NCBI GenBank assembly: GCA_964454025.1
Contig: CAYVRP010000029.1
Span: 7,990 to 71,989 of the forward strand
Direction: 5' to 3'
Origin: JAFGBI01 sp964454025
GTDB taxonomy: Bacteria > Myxococcota_A > Polyangia > Polyangiales > Polyangiaceae
DNA length: 64,000 nucleotides
In this document: positions 50,165 through 58,283 of the stretch, in pieces
How positions within the stretch are numbered: position 1 is the stretch's first letter
Layout of the letters: the number at the start of each line of letters is the position of its first letter
The notes under the pieces: generated by a model
Told to the model about the DNA's origin: nothing
Database searches by the model: none
The model's input: the letters and a program-made list of their open reading frames with translations, nothing else
Program-made: the position numbers and the translations under genes

Positions 50165-51046
50165 ATGAGAACGGCGATGCACCCTGTGTGGTTGGTCCTG
50201 CTCCTGGCGCCGAACGCGGCGGCGATCGGTTGCAGCGCGCCGGAGGGGGACGTGATGGGCCCGGGCAGCGGCGTGGGGTCCGGCAGCGGCGGGGCGAGCG
50301 GCCTCGGCGGCGGCTCGGGCCTGGTCGGCACCGGCGGCGGGGCCTCCCTGCTCACGGGAGGGACCACGGGTACGGGCGCGCTCGGCGACGGGATCCTGCG
50401 CGACTTCGCCGACGACTTCCCCGACTTCTTCCCGTGCGACGAACCGAACTACACCGGCCCGGCCAAGACCTGCAACTCCCGCGACAACGACTACTTCCAG
50501 ATCGTGGGCATGAACCTCGCGAACGACCGGACGCCGGCCTACATCGGCCCGCCCGAGGGCACCCTGACGACGTTCGGGGCCGGCCACGCGCCATGCGGCG
50601 GGGTCCCCTGCTTCGCCCACTGGTACCACACGGACTCCTTCAACCAGGAATTCCCCCTGCACCTCGACTTCGTGCCGACTGGCACCGGCGTCTTCACCTA
50701 CGACAACCAGGCCTTCTTCCCCCTCGACGGGCAGGGCTTCGGCAATGATCACGCGGCCAACCCGGAGCACAACTTCGGGTTCACCTTCGAGCTGCACTCC
50801 ACCTTCACCGCCGCCCCCGGGTTGATCTTCACCTTCATCGGCGACGACGACGTCTTCGTGTTCGTCGACGGGGTCAAGCAGCTCGACCTCGGCGGCATCC
50901 ACGAGGCGGCCGAGGCGACCATCGAATTCGACGCCCTCGGGCTCTCCGGCGGATCGCACACGCTCGACTTCTTCTTCGCCGAGCGCAAGCCCCCGGAGTC
51001 CCACTTCCGCATCGACGTGAGCCCCGAGCTCGTCCAGATCCGCTGA
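50165..51046 (+). CDS. fibro-slime domain lipoprotein
   Basis: The 293-residue product has a short signal peptide with lipobox-like IGCSAP near residue 23 and then a 45-residue Gly/Ser linker (GSGVGSGSGGASGLGGGS). The rest is the fibro-slime domain: DFADDFPDFFP, HNFGFTFELHSTFTAAPGL, FTFIGDDDVFVFVDGVKQLDLGGIH, then GGSHTLDFFFAERKPPESHFRI. That 'F-x-F-x-GDDDVWVFVDGxLxxDLGGxH' block is diagnostic. Related PA14-like domains bind calcium and carbohydrate and occur in surface and slime proteins of myxobacteria and slime moulds. It is probably exported to the cell surface and acts in adhesion. The ATG is at 50165. Confidence 0.88.
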   Translation: MRTAMHPVWLVLLLAPNAAAIGCSAPEGDVMGPGSGVGSGSGGASGLGGGSGLVGTGGGASLLTGGTTGTGALGDGILRDFADDFPDFFPCDEPNYTGPAKTCNSRDNDYFQIVGMNLANDRTPAYIGPPEGTLTTFGAGHAPCGGVPCFAHWYHTDSFNQEFPLHLDFVPTGTGVFTYDNQAFFPLDGQGFGNDHAANPEHNFGFTFELHSTFTAAPGLIFTFIGDDDVFVFVDGVKQLDLGGIHEAAEATIEFDALGLSGGSHTLDFFFAERKPPESHFRIDVSPELVQIR

Positions 51047-51119
51047 ACCCGCGGGGGCCGCCGGCGCCCGACGGGCTCAGTTGAACCCGCGGGGGCCGCC
51101 GGCGCCCGACGGGCTCAGT
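51044..51119. repeat. perfect 38-base tandem duplication between convergent genes
   Basis: The unit begins TGAACCCGCGGGGGCCGCCG and ends GACGGGCTCAGT. It occurs at 51044-51081 and again at 51082-51119 without a single difference. Copy 1 contains the stop codon of the fibro-slime gene, and copy 2 contains the stop of the minus-strand exonuclease gene. A recent slippage duplication is the likeliest origin, and it separates the two gene ends. Confidence 0.95.
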
Positions 51120-51879
51120 CGAGGTCCACCACCACTGGTACGTGATCGCTCGGGCGGTCGCGGCGGCGCTCCTCGGGGTGCATCCGCGCGGCGCGACAGC
51201 GCGCGACCAGCGAGGTGGAGAGGAAGAGGTAGTCGATGCGGAGCCCCTGGTTCCGCGCGAGGCTCGCGCCGCGGTAGTCCCACCAGCTGTAGTGACCTCC
51301 GGCCGGCTCGTGGAGGCGGAAGGCGTCCTGGAAACCGCGCGCGAGCAGCCGCTCGAGGGCGGCGTGCTCGTCGGGGTGGAAGTGGAGCTGACCGCGGTAG
51401 GCGACCGGATCGTGCACGTCGCGCTCGTCGCGGGCGATGTTGAAATCGCCGCCGATCACCGCGGGCAGCTCCCCGGCCGCGTCGAGCGTCGCGCCGAGGC
51501 GGTCGAGCCAGGCGAGCTTGGCGCGAAAGGACGGGGCGCCGACCTCCTTGCCGTTGGGCACGTAGGCGCTGTAGACGCGCACCCCGCGGACGGTGACGGC
51601 GATGAGGCGCCGCTCCGCGTCAGGGGGGTCGTCGACGAGCCCGACGCGCGCATCCGTGAAGGGAAGGCGGCTGACGATGGCGACGCCGTTGTAGCTTCGC
51701 TGTCCGGCCATCGCCACGGCGTAGCCGAGGCGCTGGAACTCGTCGGTCGGGAAATCCTCGTCCACGACCTTGGTTTCCTGCAGGCAGAGGACGTCCGGCT
51801 CTTGCCGACGCAGAAAGTCGCTCACGTGCGGCTCCCGCACGCGGATCGAGTTGACGTTCCAGGTCGCGATTCGCAGCAT
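51115..51879 (-). CDS. xthA: exodeoxyribonuclease III / AP endonuclease
   Basis: The 254-residue product belongs to the exonuclease III family, which repairs abasic sites and trims 3' ends. Conserved blocks are MLRIATWNVNSIRVR, DVLCLQETKV (metal-binding Glu), SYNGVAIVSR, VYSAYVPNG (catalytic Tyr region), IGGDFNIARDERDV (Asn/Asp pair), HYSWWDYRGAS, LRIDYLFLS and RPSDHVPVVVDLD with the terminal catalytic Asp-His. Start ATG 51879 gives the canonical N-terminus; the upstream extension is not conserved-looking. Length and motif order are normal. Confidence 0.95.
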   Translation of the reverse strand: MLRIATWNVNSIRVREPHVSDFLRRQEPDVLCLQETKVVDEDFPTDEFQRLGYAVAMAGQRSYNGVAIVSRLPFTDARVGLVDDPPDAERRLIAVTVRGVRVYSAYVPNGKEVGAPSFRAKLAWLDRLGATLDAAGELPAVIGGDFNIARDERDVHDPVAYRGQLHFHPDEHAALERLLARGFQDAFRLHEPAGGHYSWWDYRGASLARNQGLRIDYLFLSTSLVARCRAARMHPEERRRDRPSDHVPVVVDLD

Positions 51880-52127
51880 GGCAAGGCGCGCCCGGGCGAC
51901 TCGAACCACAGGCGCCGGGGGCGATCCTGGCGCGGCGTGGCGGCGATCGCCAGGGCCATCGCCGCACGCCAGGCCGCCGTTCGCGCCCGGCGGGAGGTTG
52001 CCGCTCGGAGGGGACCGGGATACGTCCTGGCGAACCGGACGCGCCCCCCCGCGGTCACGCCACCCCGTCTCCGGAGGGGCGCGCGCGGCCGCGGTGCCGC
52101 GCGGGACCGCGAGAGACGGGAGAAGCC

Positions 52128-53825
52128 TTGTCGATCCGAGCGCTGTTCATCCTCGCCTATGACCTCTTGCTCCTCCTGGCCGCGCCCTACGTGTGGTGGC
52201 GCCGTGCGCACGCCTGCCCTCGAGGCGCTTGGCTCCGGATCGACCTCGACGGGCCGGTGGCGGAGATCGCTCCGCGGGCGGCGCCCTGGGAGCTCCGCCC
52301 GCGGGCCGCGTCCGTGGAGGAGCTGAGGGCGCTCGCGGACCTCACCCTGGCGGACGCGCGGGTCGAGGGCTGGCTGGTGGTGATCCGGTCCTTCGGGGGA
52401 TCGACCGCGCGCGCGACGGCGATCCGCCGGCTCTTCGGCGCGCTGCGCGCCGGCGGCAAGCGCGTGGTTGTGTACCTGCCCGAGGGCGGCGGGACCCGGG
52501 TGACCTACCTCTCCGTCGCCGCCGATCGGATCCTGGTCGGCCCCTTCGCCCACGTCGAACCGCTCGGCTTCGCCGTCGAGGCGCCCTACTTCAAGGGCGC
52601 GCTCGACGCGATCGGGGTAGAGCCCGAGGTGCTGGCGCGGGGCCGCTACAAGTCGGCGGGGGAGCGGCTGGTGTCACGGCAGATGAGCGCGGAGCAGCGC
52701 GAACAGCTCGAGGCGCTCCTGGACGTCGCCCACGCCGAGCTGCTGGAGGCGCTCGCGGAAGGCCGCGGCGCGACCCGGGAGCGCGCGGAGCGGTGGGTGA
52801 ACGATGGTCCCTGGACGGCGCGAGCGGCGGTCGAGCAGGGGCTCGTCGACGCGGAGGCCTACGCGGACGAGCTCCCGGCGCGGCTGCAGCCGGCGCGGGA
52901 GGGGCCCGCCCCGATCGTGCCCGCGCGGCGCTACGCCCGGCGGCGTCGGCGCGCCCTGCGGTGGCCGGGGCAGCGACCGCACGTCGCCGTCCTCTCGCTC
53001 GAAGGTCCGATCGTGCAGGCGCCGCCCTGGCCCGGGCTCCCCGTCGCCACGGAAGCGGCGTTCGCCCGGCAGATCGAGCGGGCCCGCGCCGACCGCGCCG
53101 TGCGCGGGGTGGTCCTGCTCGTCGACTCGCCGGGGGGCAGCGTTCGGGTCTCCGATCGCATGCTCCACGAGCTCCGGCGGCTGGCCGCGGAGAAGCCCGT
53201 GGTGGCGTGCCTCGACGACGTCGCCGCGAGCGGGGGGTACCTGGTCGCGCTCGGCGCGCACGCCATCGTCGCCGAGGCCACGACCATCACGGGCTCGATC
53301 GGCGTGGTCGCCGTCCGGTTCGCGGTCGGGGCGCTGCTGGAGCGCGCCGGCGTGGGGATCGAGGTGGTCAAGCGCGGGGTCCGGGCGGACCTGTCCTCGG
53401 TGGCGCGCCCGCTCACGGACGGGGAGCGGGCCGCGCTCGAGCGCGAGCTCGACGAAGTCTACGACGCGTTCGTGGATGAAGTCGCGCGCTCCCGGCACCT
53501 CGACCCGCAGACGGTGCGGCTCCACGCCGAGGGGCGGGTGTACAGCGGCCGCGCCGCGCTCGAGCGCGGCCTGATCGACGCGCTCGGGGGGGTCGCGCGC
53601 GCGCTGGCGATGGGGCGGGAGCGGATCGGCCCCGCGGGGGCTCACCTCGAGGTCGCGGCCTTGCCACGGCCCTGGCGCATCCGGGACGTGGTCGCACCCG
53701 CCCCGCTCGCCGCCTTCGGTGGCGATGTGGTGCTCCGGACGCTCGCCCTGGCGCTCGCCGCGCGGTCGGAGCGGGTCTGGCTCTGGCGTGAGGTCGAGCT
53801 CGCGGAGCGGGGCGGCACGCCGTGA
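52128..53825 (+). CDS. sppA: signal peptide peptidase SppA (67K-type)
   Basis: The membrane-anchored serine protease digests cleaved signal peptides. The 565-residue product has one N-terminal membrane helix (ALFILAYDLLLLLAAPYVWW) and two tandem ClpP-like domains. The general-base Lys lies in the first domain at ARGRYKSAGERLVS. The nucleophile Ser lies in the second at VAASGGYLVALGAHAI, preceded by VVLLVDSPGGSV. That split of Lys and Ser across two halves is the E. coli 67K SppA arrangement. TTG 52128 is the start, with GGGAGAAGCC upstream. The gene is convergent with the riboswitch-linked lipoprotein gene at 53845. Confidence 0.9.
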   Translation: MSIRALFILAYDLLLLLAAPYVWWRRAHACPRGAWLRIDLDGPVAEIAPRAAPWELRPRAASVEELRALADLTLADARVEGWLVVIRSFGGSTARATAIRRLFGALRAGGKRVVVYLPEGGGTRVTYLSVAADRILVGPFAHVEPLGFAVEAPYFKGALDAIGVEPEVLARGRYKSAGERLVSRQMSAEQREQLEALLDVAHAELLEALAEGRGATRERAERWVNDGPWTARAAVEQGLVDAEAYADELPARLQPAREGPAPIVPARRYARRRRRALRWPGQRPHVAVLSLEGPIVQAPPWPGLPVATEAAFARQIERARADRAVRGVVLLVDSPGGSVRVSDRMLHELRRLAAEKPVVACLDDVAASGGYLVALGAHAIVAEATTITGSIGVVAVRFAVGALLERAGVGIEVVKRGVRADLSSVARPLTDGERAALERELDEVYDAFVDEVARSRHLDPQTVRLHAEGRVYSGRAALERGLIDALGGVARALAMGRERIGPAGAHLEVAALPRPWRIRDVVAPAPLAAFGGDVVLRTLALALAARSERVWLWREVELAERGGTP

Positions 53826-53844
53826 ACCCTCGCGCAGGCCGACC

Positions 53845-54495
53845 CTACGAGGGAGTGAGGCGACTCCAGGGGAATCCGCCGCAACCCCCGGCCTCGGGAT
53901 CGGAGGCGTCGGCCGGCGCCGTCGCCAGGGCCTCCGCGAGGGTCGGCGCGGCGTAGGCGGTCTGGCAGTACCAGAGCGTCGGTCCCACGAAAACCCAGTC
54001 GAAGCGGCTGTAGGCGCTGGGGTTCCACTCGTTCGTCGGCGCGTTTCGAGCGACGACCCAGCCCTCCGCGTTGGAGAAGTCGAGGATGTCGAAGCGACTG
54101 TCCTCACCCAGGACCCAGGCTTCGTCATCGATCACGTGGGTGAACCCGTAGTCGTCGGTGTAGGTGCCGGCGATGGCGAGCGCGCCGGCGGTGCCGCCCT
54201 CGGCGCCCCGGCCGGCTTCGCCGCCGCTCGCCACGCCGCCAGCCCCGAGCGCTCCCGCCTCGCCGCCCGCGCCGCCGCGCGTGGCCTCACGGCCGGCGCT
54301 CCCTCCGGCCGCGAGCTCTCCCCCGTCGCCGCCAGACGCGTCCGGCCCCGCTCCGCCCGCGCCGCCGCCGGGCTCGGGCATTCCCGTGCTCCCGCCTTCG
54401 TCCAGAGAGGTGACAGCGGGGACTCCTCCACCGCACCCCCACGACAGCGCAGCCGCCACACACACCCCTACCCCTCGTTTCCTGGTCTTGGTCAT
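53845..54495 (-). CDS. Gly/Ala-linker lipoprotein downstream of a cobalamin riboswitch
   Basis: The 216-residue product starts MTKTRKRGVGVCVAAALSWGC (lipobox at its Cys). Residues 25-110 are a Gly/Ala/Glu-rich low-complexity linker. The C-terminal domain (residues about 112-216) reads GTYTDDYGFTHVIDDEAWV, then SRFDILDFSNAEGWVVARN, SRFDWVFVGPTLWYCQTAYA and GGCGGFPWSRLTPS. It is compact, aromatic-rich and beta-like, with a probable disulphide. It has no named family that I can recall, but this domain type recurs in lipoproteins of myxobacteria. A cobalamin riboswitch and a stem at 54511-54527 precede the ATG, with AAGG right before it. A role in cobalamin or corrinoid handling at the outer membrane is inferred only from this control element. 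Confidence 0.75.
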   Translation of the reverse strand: MTKTRKRGVGVCVAAALSWGCGGGVPAVTSLDEGGSTGMPEPGGGAGGAGPDASGGDGGELAAGGSAGREATRGGAGGEAGALGAGGVASGGEAGRGAEGGTAGALAIAGTYTDDYGFTHVIDDEAWVLGEDSRFDILDFSNAEGWVVARNAPTNEWNPSAYSRFDWVFVGPTLWYCQTAYAAPTLAEALATAPADASDPEAGGCGGFPWSRLTPS

Positions 54496-54510
54496 CCTTC
54501 GATCCAATCT

Positions 54511-54527
54511 CCGGCCCGCAGGGCCGG
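54511..54527 (-). promoter_or_regulatory. hairpin between riboswitch and start codon (possible expression platform)
   Basis: CCGGCCC-TGC-GGGCCGG is a perfect 7-base stem ending 15 bases before ATG 54495. Its position suits a structure that changes ribosome access or transcription when the upstream riboswitch binds ligand. There is no T-run, so control of translation is more likely than termination. Confidence 0.45.
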
Positions 54528-54689
54528 TCGAGTGGCGCGCCGCGCGCGTCGGGCGACGACACCAGGGATCGGTGAGGTCCCGGATCCTGCCCAGCCGGGA
54601 CGCCGTCACTCGTCGAGGACCCCGGGAGGCCCCGCACCCCGGGAGCCACCGCGTCGGGATGCGCCCTGGGGCGCCCCCGGCGCACGTGG

Positions 54690-54855
54690 GAGGTTTCCTG
54701 GCTCCCGGATCGTCCTCCGGTGGTCCCTTCCCAGGCTCTCCGCCCAGTGGGCTGACACCACCGTCGTCCCCGGTGACAGTGGCGGGGGCCGCGCCGGACT
54801 CGCACCGGCTTCCCTGACGCCACGCTCGCGGCGGGCGCAATAGCACAAGCAGCGC
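54690..54855 (-). promoter_or_regulatory. cobalamin (B12) riboswitch
   Basis: On the minus strand the conserved order of a cobalamin aptamer is visible. TCAGGGAAGCCGGTGCGAGT (54816-54797) is followed by CCGGCGCGGCCCCCGCCACTGT (around 54795-54776), and later by the B12 box AGCCAGGAAACCT (54703-54691). These are the GGGAA...GGTG.gA.tCC.g, GC.G.CCCGCCACTGT and GCCAGGAgACC core elements. Distances between them are normal. The only downstream gene before the next stop is the Gly-rich lipoprotein at 54495. Bound cobalamin normally lowers expression of the controlled gene. Confidence 0.85.
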
Positions 54856-55022
54856 CGCCGCCACAACCCCGGACCGGGGTCCACCGCCGCGCGGCGCGCA
54901 GGCGCGCGATGCACGTCCGGGATGCCGCGGCCGGCGCGGGCTCGGAAGCCGATTGAAGTATCGCTTCAGATCGACGACGCTACCTCGGGCAGCGAGCCGA
55001 AGCGCTGCGCCCCCTCCACTGG

Positions 55023-56714
55023 ATGTCGACCACCCGCAACGTCGCGCCCCTCGCCCAGGGGACGCTCGTCAACGAGCGCTACGAGATCCGCCAGAGCCTC
55101 GGCAAGGGCGGGATGGGCGAGGTCTTCCTCGCCTACGACCGGAGCACCCAGCAGCCCGTCGCCCTCAAGGTGGTCCGCGAGGAGGCGCGAATGCCCGGGG
55201 ACGACGAGGCGCTCCGGCAGGAGCTGCTCCTCGCGCGGTCCGTGAGCCACCCCAACGTCTGCCGCGTGCACGACCTCGCGCCGAGCCCCTGGGGCCCGGT
55301 GATGGTGATGGAGCACATCGCCGGGCAGACCCTGCACACGCACATCCGACGCCGCAAGGCGCAGGGAGGCTACACGGCGGACGAGTTCCGCAAGATCGCC
55401 AGCGAGGCGGCGGCCGGGCTGGCCGCCATCCACGCCCAGGGGCTGGTCCACGGCGATCTCAAGCCCGGCAACGTGATGGTGACCGGTGACCGGGCGGTGA
55501 TCCTGGACTTCGGCTTCGCCCAGGAGCGCGCGCGGGTGAGCGCGCGCCGACCCGGCGCGCCCCCGGACGGCGGGACCCCGAACTACATGTCACCGGAGCG
55601 GCTCCGATCGGGCGGCGCCAGCCAGGAGGACGACATGTACGCCCTGGGGCTCACGCTCTGGGAGATGTGGACCTGCAAGGTGCCGGAGCCCGGCTATCGA
55701 CCGCGCGCCAAGCCGCTGCGCGCCCAGATCATGTTCGACGTGCCGGCGGGGCTGTCCGTCGACGAGGTGAAGCAGATCTACCGCTGCATCGCCGAGGACC
55801 CCGAGCTTCGGCCCCAGGCGCGGCGCCTGCGCTTCTTCAATCCGTCCGCGCTCACCACCAGCCAGGTGCAGATGCCGCGCGAGCGGATCGCCCCGGGGCC
55901 GCCGCTGGGACGCGGCGCGATGGAGGCGTTCGTCCCCGGCGCGCAGTCGCTCCTCTGCACCTTCGCGACGAACGCGACGGACCTCGCCGGGCGCCTCTTC
56001 TCGCTCGACAAGCCCACGATGACCATCGGCCGCCGCAGCAACCAGGACATCTCGGTGCCCGAGGCGACGGTGTCGGGCGCGCACGCGGTGGCGCGCTGGC
56101 AGGCCGGCTCCTGGGTCATCGAGGACGTCGGCAGCACGAACGGGACCTACGCGGACCACAGCTACGACCGCAAGAAGACGGTCGCGCTCCTGCACGGTGG
56201 CGACGTTCAGCTCGGCGAGTGCCGAATGAAGCTGGTGAGCTTCCAGGAAGCCAGCGCCGCGCACCAGCGCGCGGTGTCCTATCTCGAGGAGCGGGACGGG
56301 CTCACCGGACTGCTCCGCCGCGAGCACTTCCTGCGCGCCTTGCAGGAGGAGATCGGGTTCGCCACGTGGAACAACGTCACCCTCACGGTGGCGCGCTACC
56401 ACGTCCGCGGACCCAGCCGCGCCGCGAGCGATCGCCCCACCATCCTCGAGATGCTCGCGCTGCGCCGCGCGGCGCAGCGCGTGGTGGAGCTCACCGAGGT
56501 GCTCTTGCTGAGCATCGTCCCGGTGACGGCGGGCCGCATCGGCGCGCTCAAGTTCGCCGTCGCCATGACGGGACCTGGCGTCGACGAGGCGCGCCACGTC
56601 GTCGAGCAGGTCGTCTCCCAGGTCCAGGGGCTCATGCCAGAGGCGCTCGATCTCGCCGCGACGATCATCAAGGCCGAGCCTGGCCAACCCCCGCAAGCGC
56701 TCCTGGACGACTGA
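55023..56714 (+). CDS. Ser/Thr protein kinase with FHA domain and degenerate GGDEF domain
   Basis: The 563-residue product has three modules. Residues about 20-270 are an eukaryote-like kinase: Gly loop LGKGGMGEVFLA, Lys in VALKVV, catalytic loop HGDLKPGNV (His143, Asp145) and DFG as LDFGFA (Asp162), then GTPNYMSPERL. Residues about 320-400 are an FHA domain (TIGRRSNQDISV; SGAHAVAR; IEDVGSTNGTY), which binds phosphothreonine. The remainder begins RDGLTGLLRREHFLRAL, the 'D-x-LTGLxNR' entry of GGDEF domains, but the GGDEF motif itself is replaced by ALKFAV, so it is unlikely to make c-di-GMP. The catalytic loop has HGD where most kinases have HRD, as in many bacterial kinases. ATG 55023 is preceded by an atypical, GC-rich leader. 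Confidence 0.92.
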   Translation: MSTTRNVAPLAQGTLVNERYEIRQSLGKGGMGEVFLAYDRSTQQPVALKVVREEARMPGDDEALRQELLLARSVSHPNVCRVHDLAPSPWGPVMVMEHIAGQTLHTHIRRRKAQGGYTADEFRKIASEAAAGLAAIHAQGLVHGDLKPGNVMVTGDRAVILDFGFAQERARVSARRPGAPPDGGTPNYMSPERLRSGGASQEDDMYALGLTLWEMWTCKVPEPGYRPRAKPLRAQIMFDVPAGLSVDEVKQIYRCIAEDPELRPQARRLRFFNPSALTTSQVQMPRERIAPGPPLGRGAMEAFVPGAQSLLCTFATNATDLAGRLFSLDKPTMTIGRRSNQDISVPEATVSGAHAVARWQAGSWVIEDVGSTNGTYADHSYDRKKTVALLHGGDVQLGECRMKLVSFQEASAAHQRAVSYLEERDGLTGLLRREHFLRALQEEIGFATWNNVTLTVARYHVRGPSRAASDRPTILEMLALRRAAQRVVELTEVLLLSIVPVTAGRIGALKFAVAMTGPGVDEARHVVEQVVSQVQGLMPEALDLAATIIKAEPGQPPQALLDD

Positions 56715-56768
56715 GCCTGGACAGAGCTCCAGGCAGCGAGGTTTCGCTCGCTCGCCGTCTCGCGTCAC

Positions 56769-57452
56769 ATGGTCCGCCCGCCGCGTCCGTCGTTCCCCGC
56801 CCCCAGCGAGCCGAGCCTGCGCCGCCTCGGCGTGGGGCCCAGCGCGTCGGGATCCGACCGGCCGCTGCGCGCGCAGCTGGTGGTCGCCGTGGTGGTCCTG
56901 CTCGTGCTCATCGCCGTCCCCCTGTACCTGATGCGGCGGCCCACGGCCGCCCACGCGCCGGCCTCCGCGTCCGCCCCCTCGAGCGCGGAGGCGCTCGTCT
57001 CGGCGCTGGCCAGGCAGGCGCTGGAGGCGCGGCGCCAGGTGGAGCGGGTCAAGCTCGGCCCCGTGCAGAAGGTCAAATGCGCGCCGTCCCAGGCCGCCAA
57101 GGGACAGGAGGGGCCGCTCTGCGACGACCTGCCGTACTTCGAGCAGGCGCTGGCGAAGGCGATCCGTGAGAACGTGGACTGCGCGCCGCGGGAAACCAAG
57201 GCGGGGACGATCAACTACGTGATGCAGATCGACTTCAACGGCCGCAGCGTCCAGGTCTTCCCGGGCGCCAGCGGCGACTGGCGCGGCCCCGCGGCGCAGA
57301 AGGCGGCCAAGTGCGTGAAGCGAAGCCTGCCGGCCGTGGACTGGGCCGCGATCCAGCACCAATACCGCTTCTACACCATCGCGATCCTGGCCGCCTACAC
57401 GCCCCCATCCAGCGCCGCCCCCCCCAGCGGCAGCGCCGATCTCTTCGAGTAG
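56769..57452 (+). CDS. membrane-anchored protein with AgmX/TonB-like C-terminal domain
   Basis: The 227-residue product has a short N-terminal cytoplasmic part, one hydrophobic helix (LVVAVVVLLVLIAVPLYLM, residues about 37-55), an Ala/Pro/Ser linker, a helical segment and a C-terminal domain with four Cys (VKCAPSQ, PLCDDL, VDCAPR, AKCVKR). The strand order INYVMQIDFNGRSVQVFPG then AAQKAAKCVKRSLPAVDW resembles the AgmX/PglI C-terminal (TonB-like) domain found in myxobacterial gliding proteins. That match is by eye and moderate. It lies 54 bases after the kinase-FHA gene and is probably co-transcribed with it. Confidence 0.6.
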   Translation: MVRPPRPSFPAPSEPSLRRLGVGPSASGSDRPLRAQLVVAVVVLLVLIAVPLYLMRRPTAAHAPASASAPSSAEALVSALARQALEARRQVERVKLGPVQKVKCAPSQAAKGQEGPLCDDLPYFEQALAKAIRENVDCAPRETKAGTINYVMQIDFNGRSVQVFPGASGDWRGPAAQKAAKCVKRSLPAVDWAAIQHQYRFYTIAILAAYTPPSSAAPPSGSADLFE

Positions 57453-57470
57453 CCCGCGGTCGTCGCGGGC
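57452..57470. terminator. hairpin between convergent genes
   Basis: GCCCGCG-GTCGT-CGCGGGC is a perfect 7-base stem with a 5-base loop, beginning at the last base of the stop codon (TAG) at 57450-57452 and ending 35 bases before the stop of the convergent gene at 57505. No T-run follows, as is common in such GC-rich genomes. Confidence 0.45.
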
Positions 57471-57504
57471 AGCGGCGCCGGGCGCGAGAGCGCGTCCGGC
57501 CTGG

Positions 57505-58275
57505 TCAGCGGGCGGCGGCCTCGGGGGCGACCGAGGGCGTCTGGACCACGGTGAGGATATCCAGCTCGCGCTCTGCCGCCCCGACCCGCTGCAGGAAGAG
57601 ACCCGTGAAGGTGGAGAACAGGGCGTCGCCCGGGGCCGCGAGGCCGGTGCCCGAGGGGCGGCTCACCCAGCGGCGTATCTTCTGCAGCACGTCGGGGCTG
57701 ACCGGGTTGACCTGCACCTTCCCCTGGAGGAAGACCGGCACGCCGAGCGGGATCTGGGCGCTGGTCCCGGCGAGCAGCCACCGCGTGGGCGTCGCGCCGC
57801 CGACCTCCGCGCAGCGGCGCAGCACCCCGTTGAGGGTGAGAGAGCGCTCGAGGCGGGTCGAGCCGGGGCGGACGACCTCGATCAGGTACACCTCGTCCCA
57901 GACGTGCCACGTGATCCGGCAGGTCTGCGCGGTGGTCGACAGGGGCTGCTCCGCGCCCGGCCGGTAGATCGCGCCCGTGAAGACGATGGTGGTGGGCAGC
58001 CCCCGGCCGAGCTTGTCCTGGATCTCGGCGTCGACGGCGTCGCGGAAGGCGAGGCTCACGTAGAGGTTCTGCTTGGCGCTGTCCCACTGGAAGGCGACCG
58101 GCCGCGGAGGCGGTGGCCTGCGCGCGGCCGCACCAGCCGCGCGCGGCGCGATCCCGATCCGCGCCGCGAGGGCGACACCGACGAGGGACCGGGGCCACGG
58201 GGGGCCGCCAGGCCGGGGTCGCAGGGGGCCGCCGCGCCGCGCGCGCCCGTGCCGGATGTCGTCGACCGCCTTCAC
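57505..58275 (-). CDS. hypothetical protein with DUF4390-like central region, Omp85-linked
   Basis: The product is about 256 residues from GTG 58275 (TAGGTGAC lies just upstream); GTG 58290, which overlaps the Omp85 stop, is an alternative. The central part reads NLYVSLAFRDAVDAEIQDKL, GLPTTIVFTGAIYRPG and RITWHVWDEVYLIEVVRPG, the 'vS..F.d.l...i...L..Glp..i' layout of DUF4390-like envelope proteins. The C-terminus is beta-like and ends in an Ala-rich tail. A hydrophobic start (SLVVGVALAARIGIA) suggests export. It directly follows the Omp85-family gene on the same strand, so the two probably work together in outer-membrane assembly or transport. The function itself is unknown. Confidence 0.65.
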   Translation of the reverse strand: MKAVDDIRHGRARRGGPLRPRPGGPPWPRSLVGVALAARIGIAPRAAGAAARRPPPPRPVAFQWDSAKQNLYVSLAFRDAVDAEIQDKLGRGLPTTIVFTGAIYRPGAEQPLSTTAQTCRITWHVWDEVYLIEVVRPGSTRLERSLTLNGVLRRCAEVGGATPTRWLLAGTSAQIPLGVPVFLQGKVQVNPVSPDVLQKIRRWVSRPSGTGLAAPGDALFSTFTGLFLQRVGAAERELDILTVVQTPSVAPEAAAR

Positions 58276-58283
58276 CGGGTCAC

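Noticed and set aside
54496..55022. Possible small gene in the 527-base gap before the kinase gene.
   Set aside because: The frames are not protein-like, and most of the gap is explained by the minus-strand cobalamin riboswitch and its hairpin.
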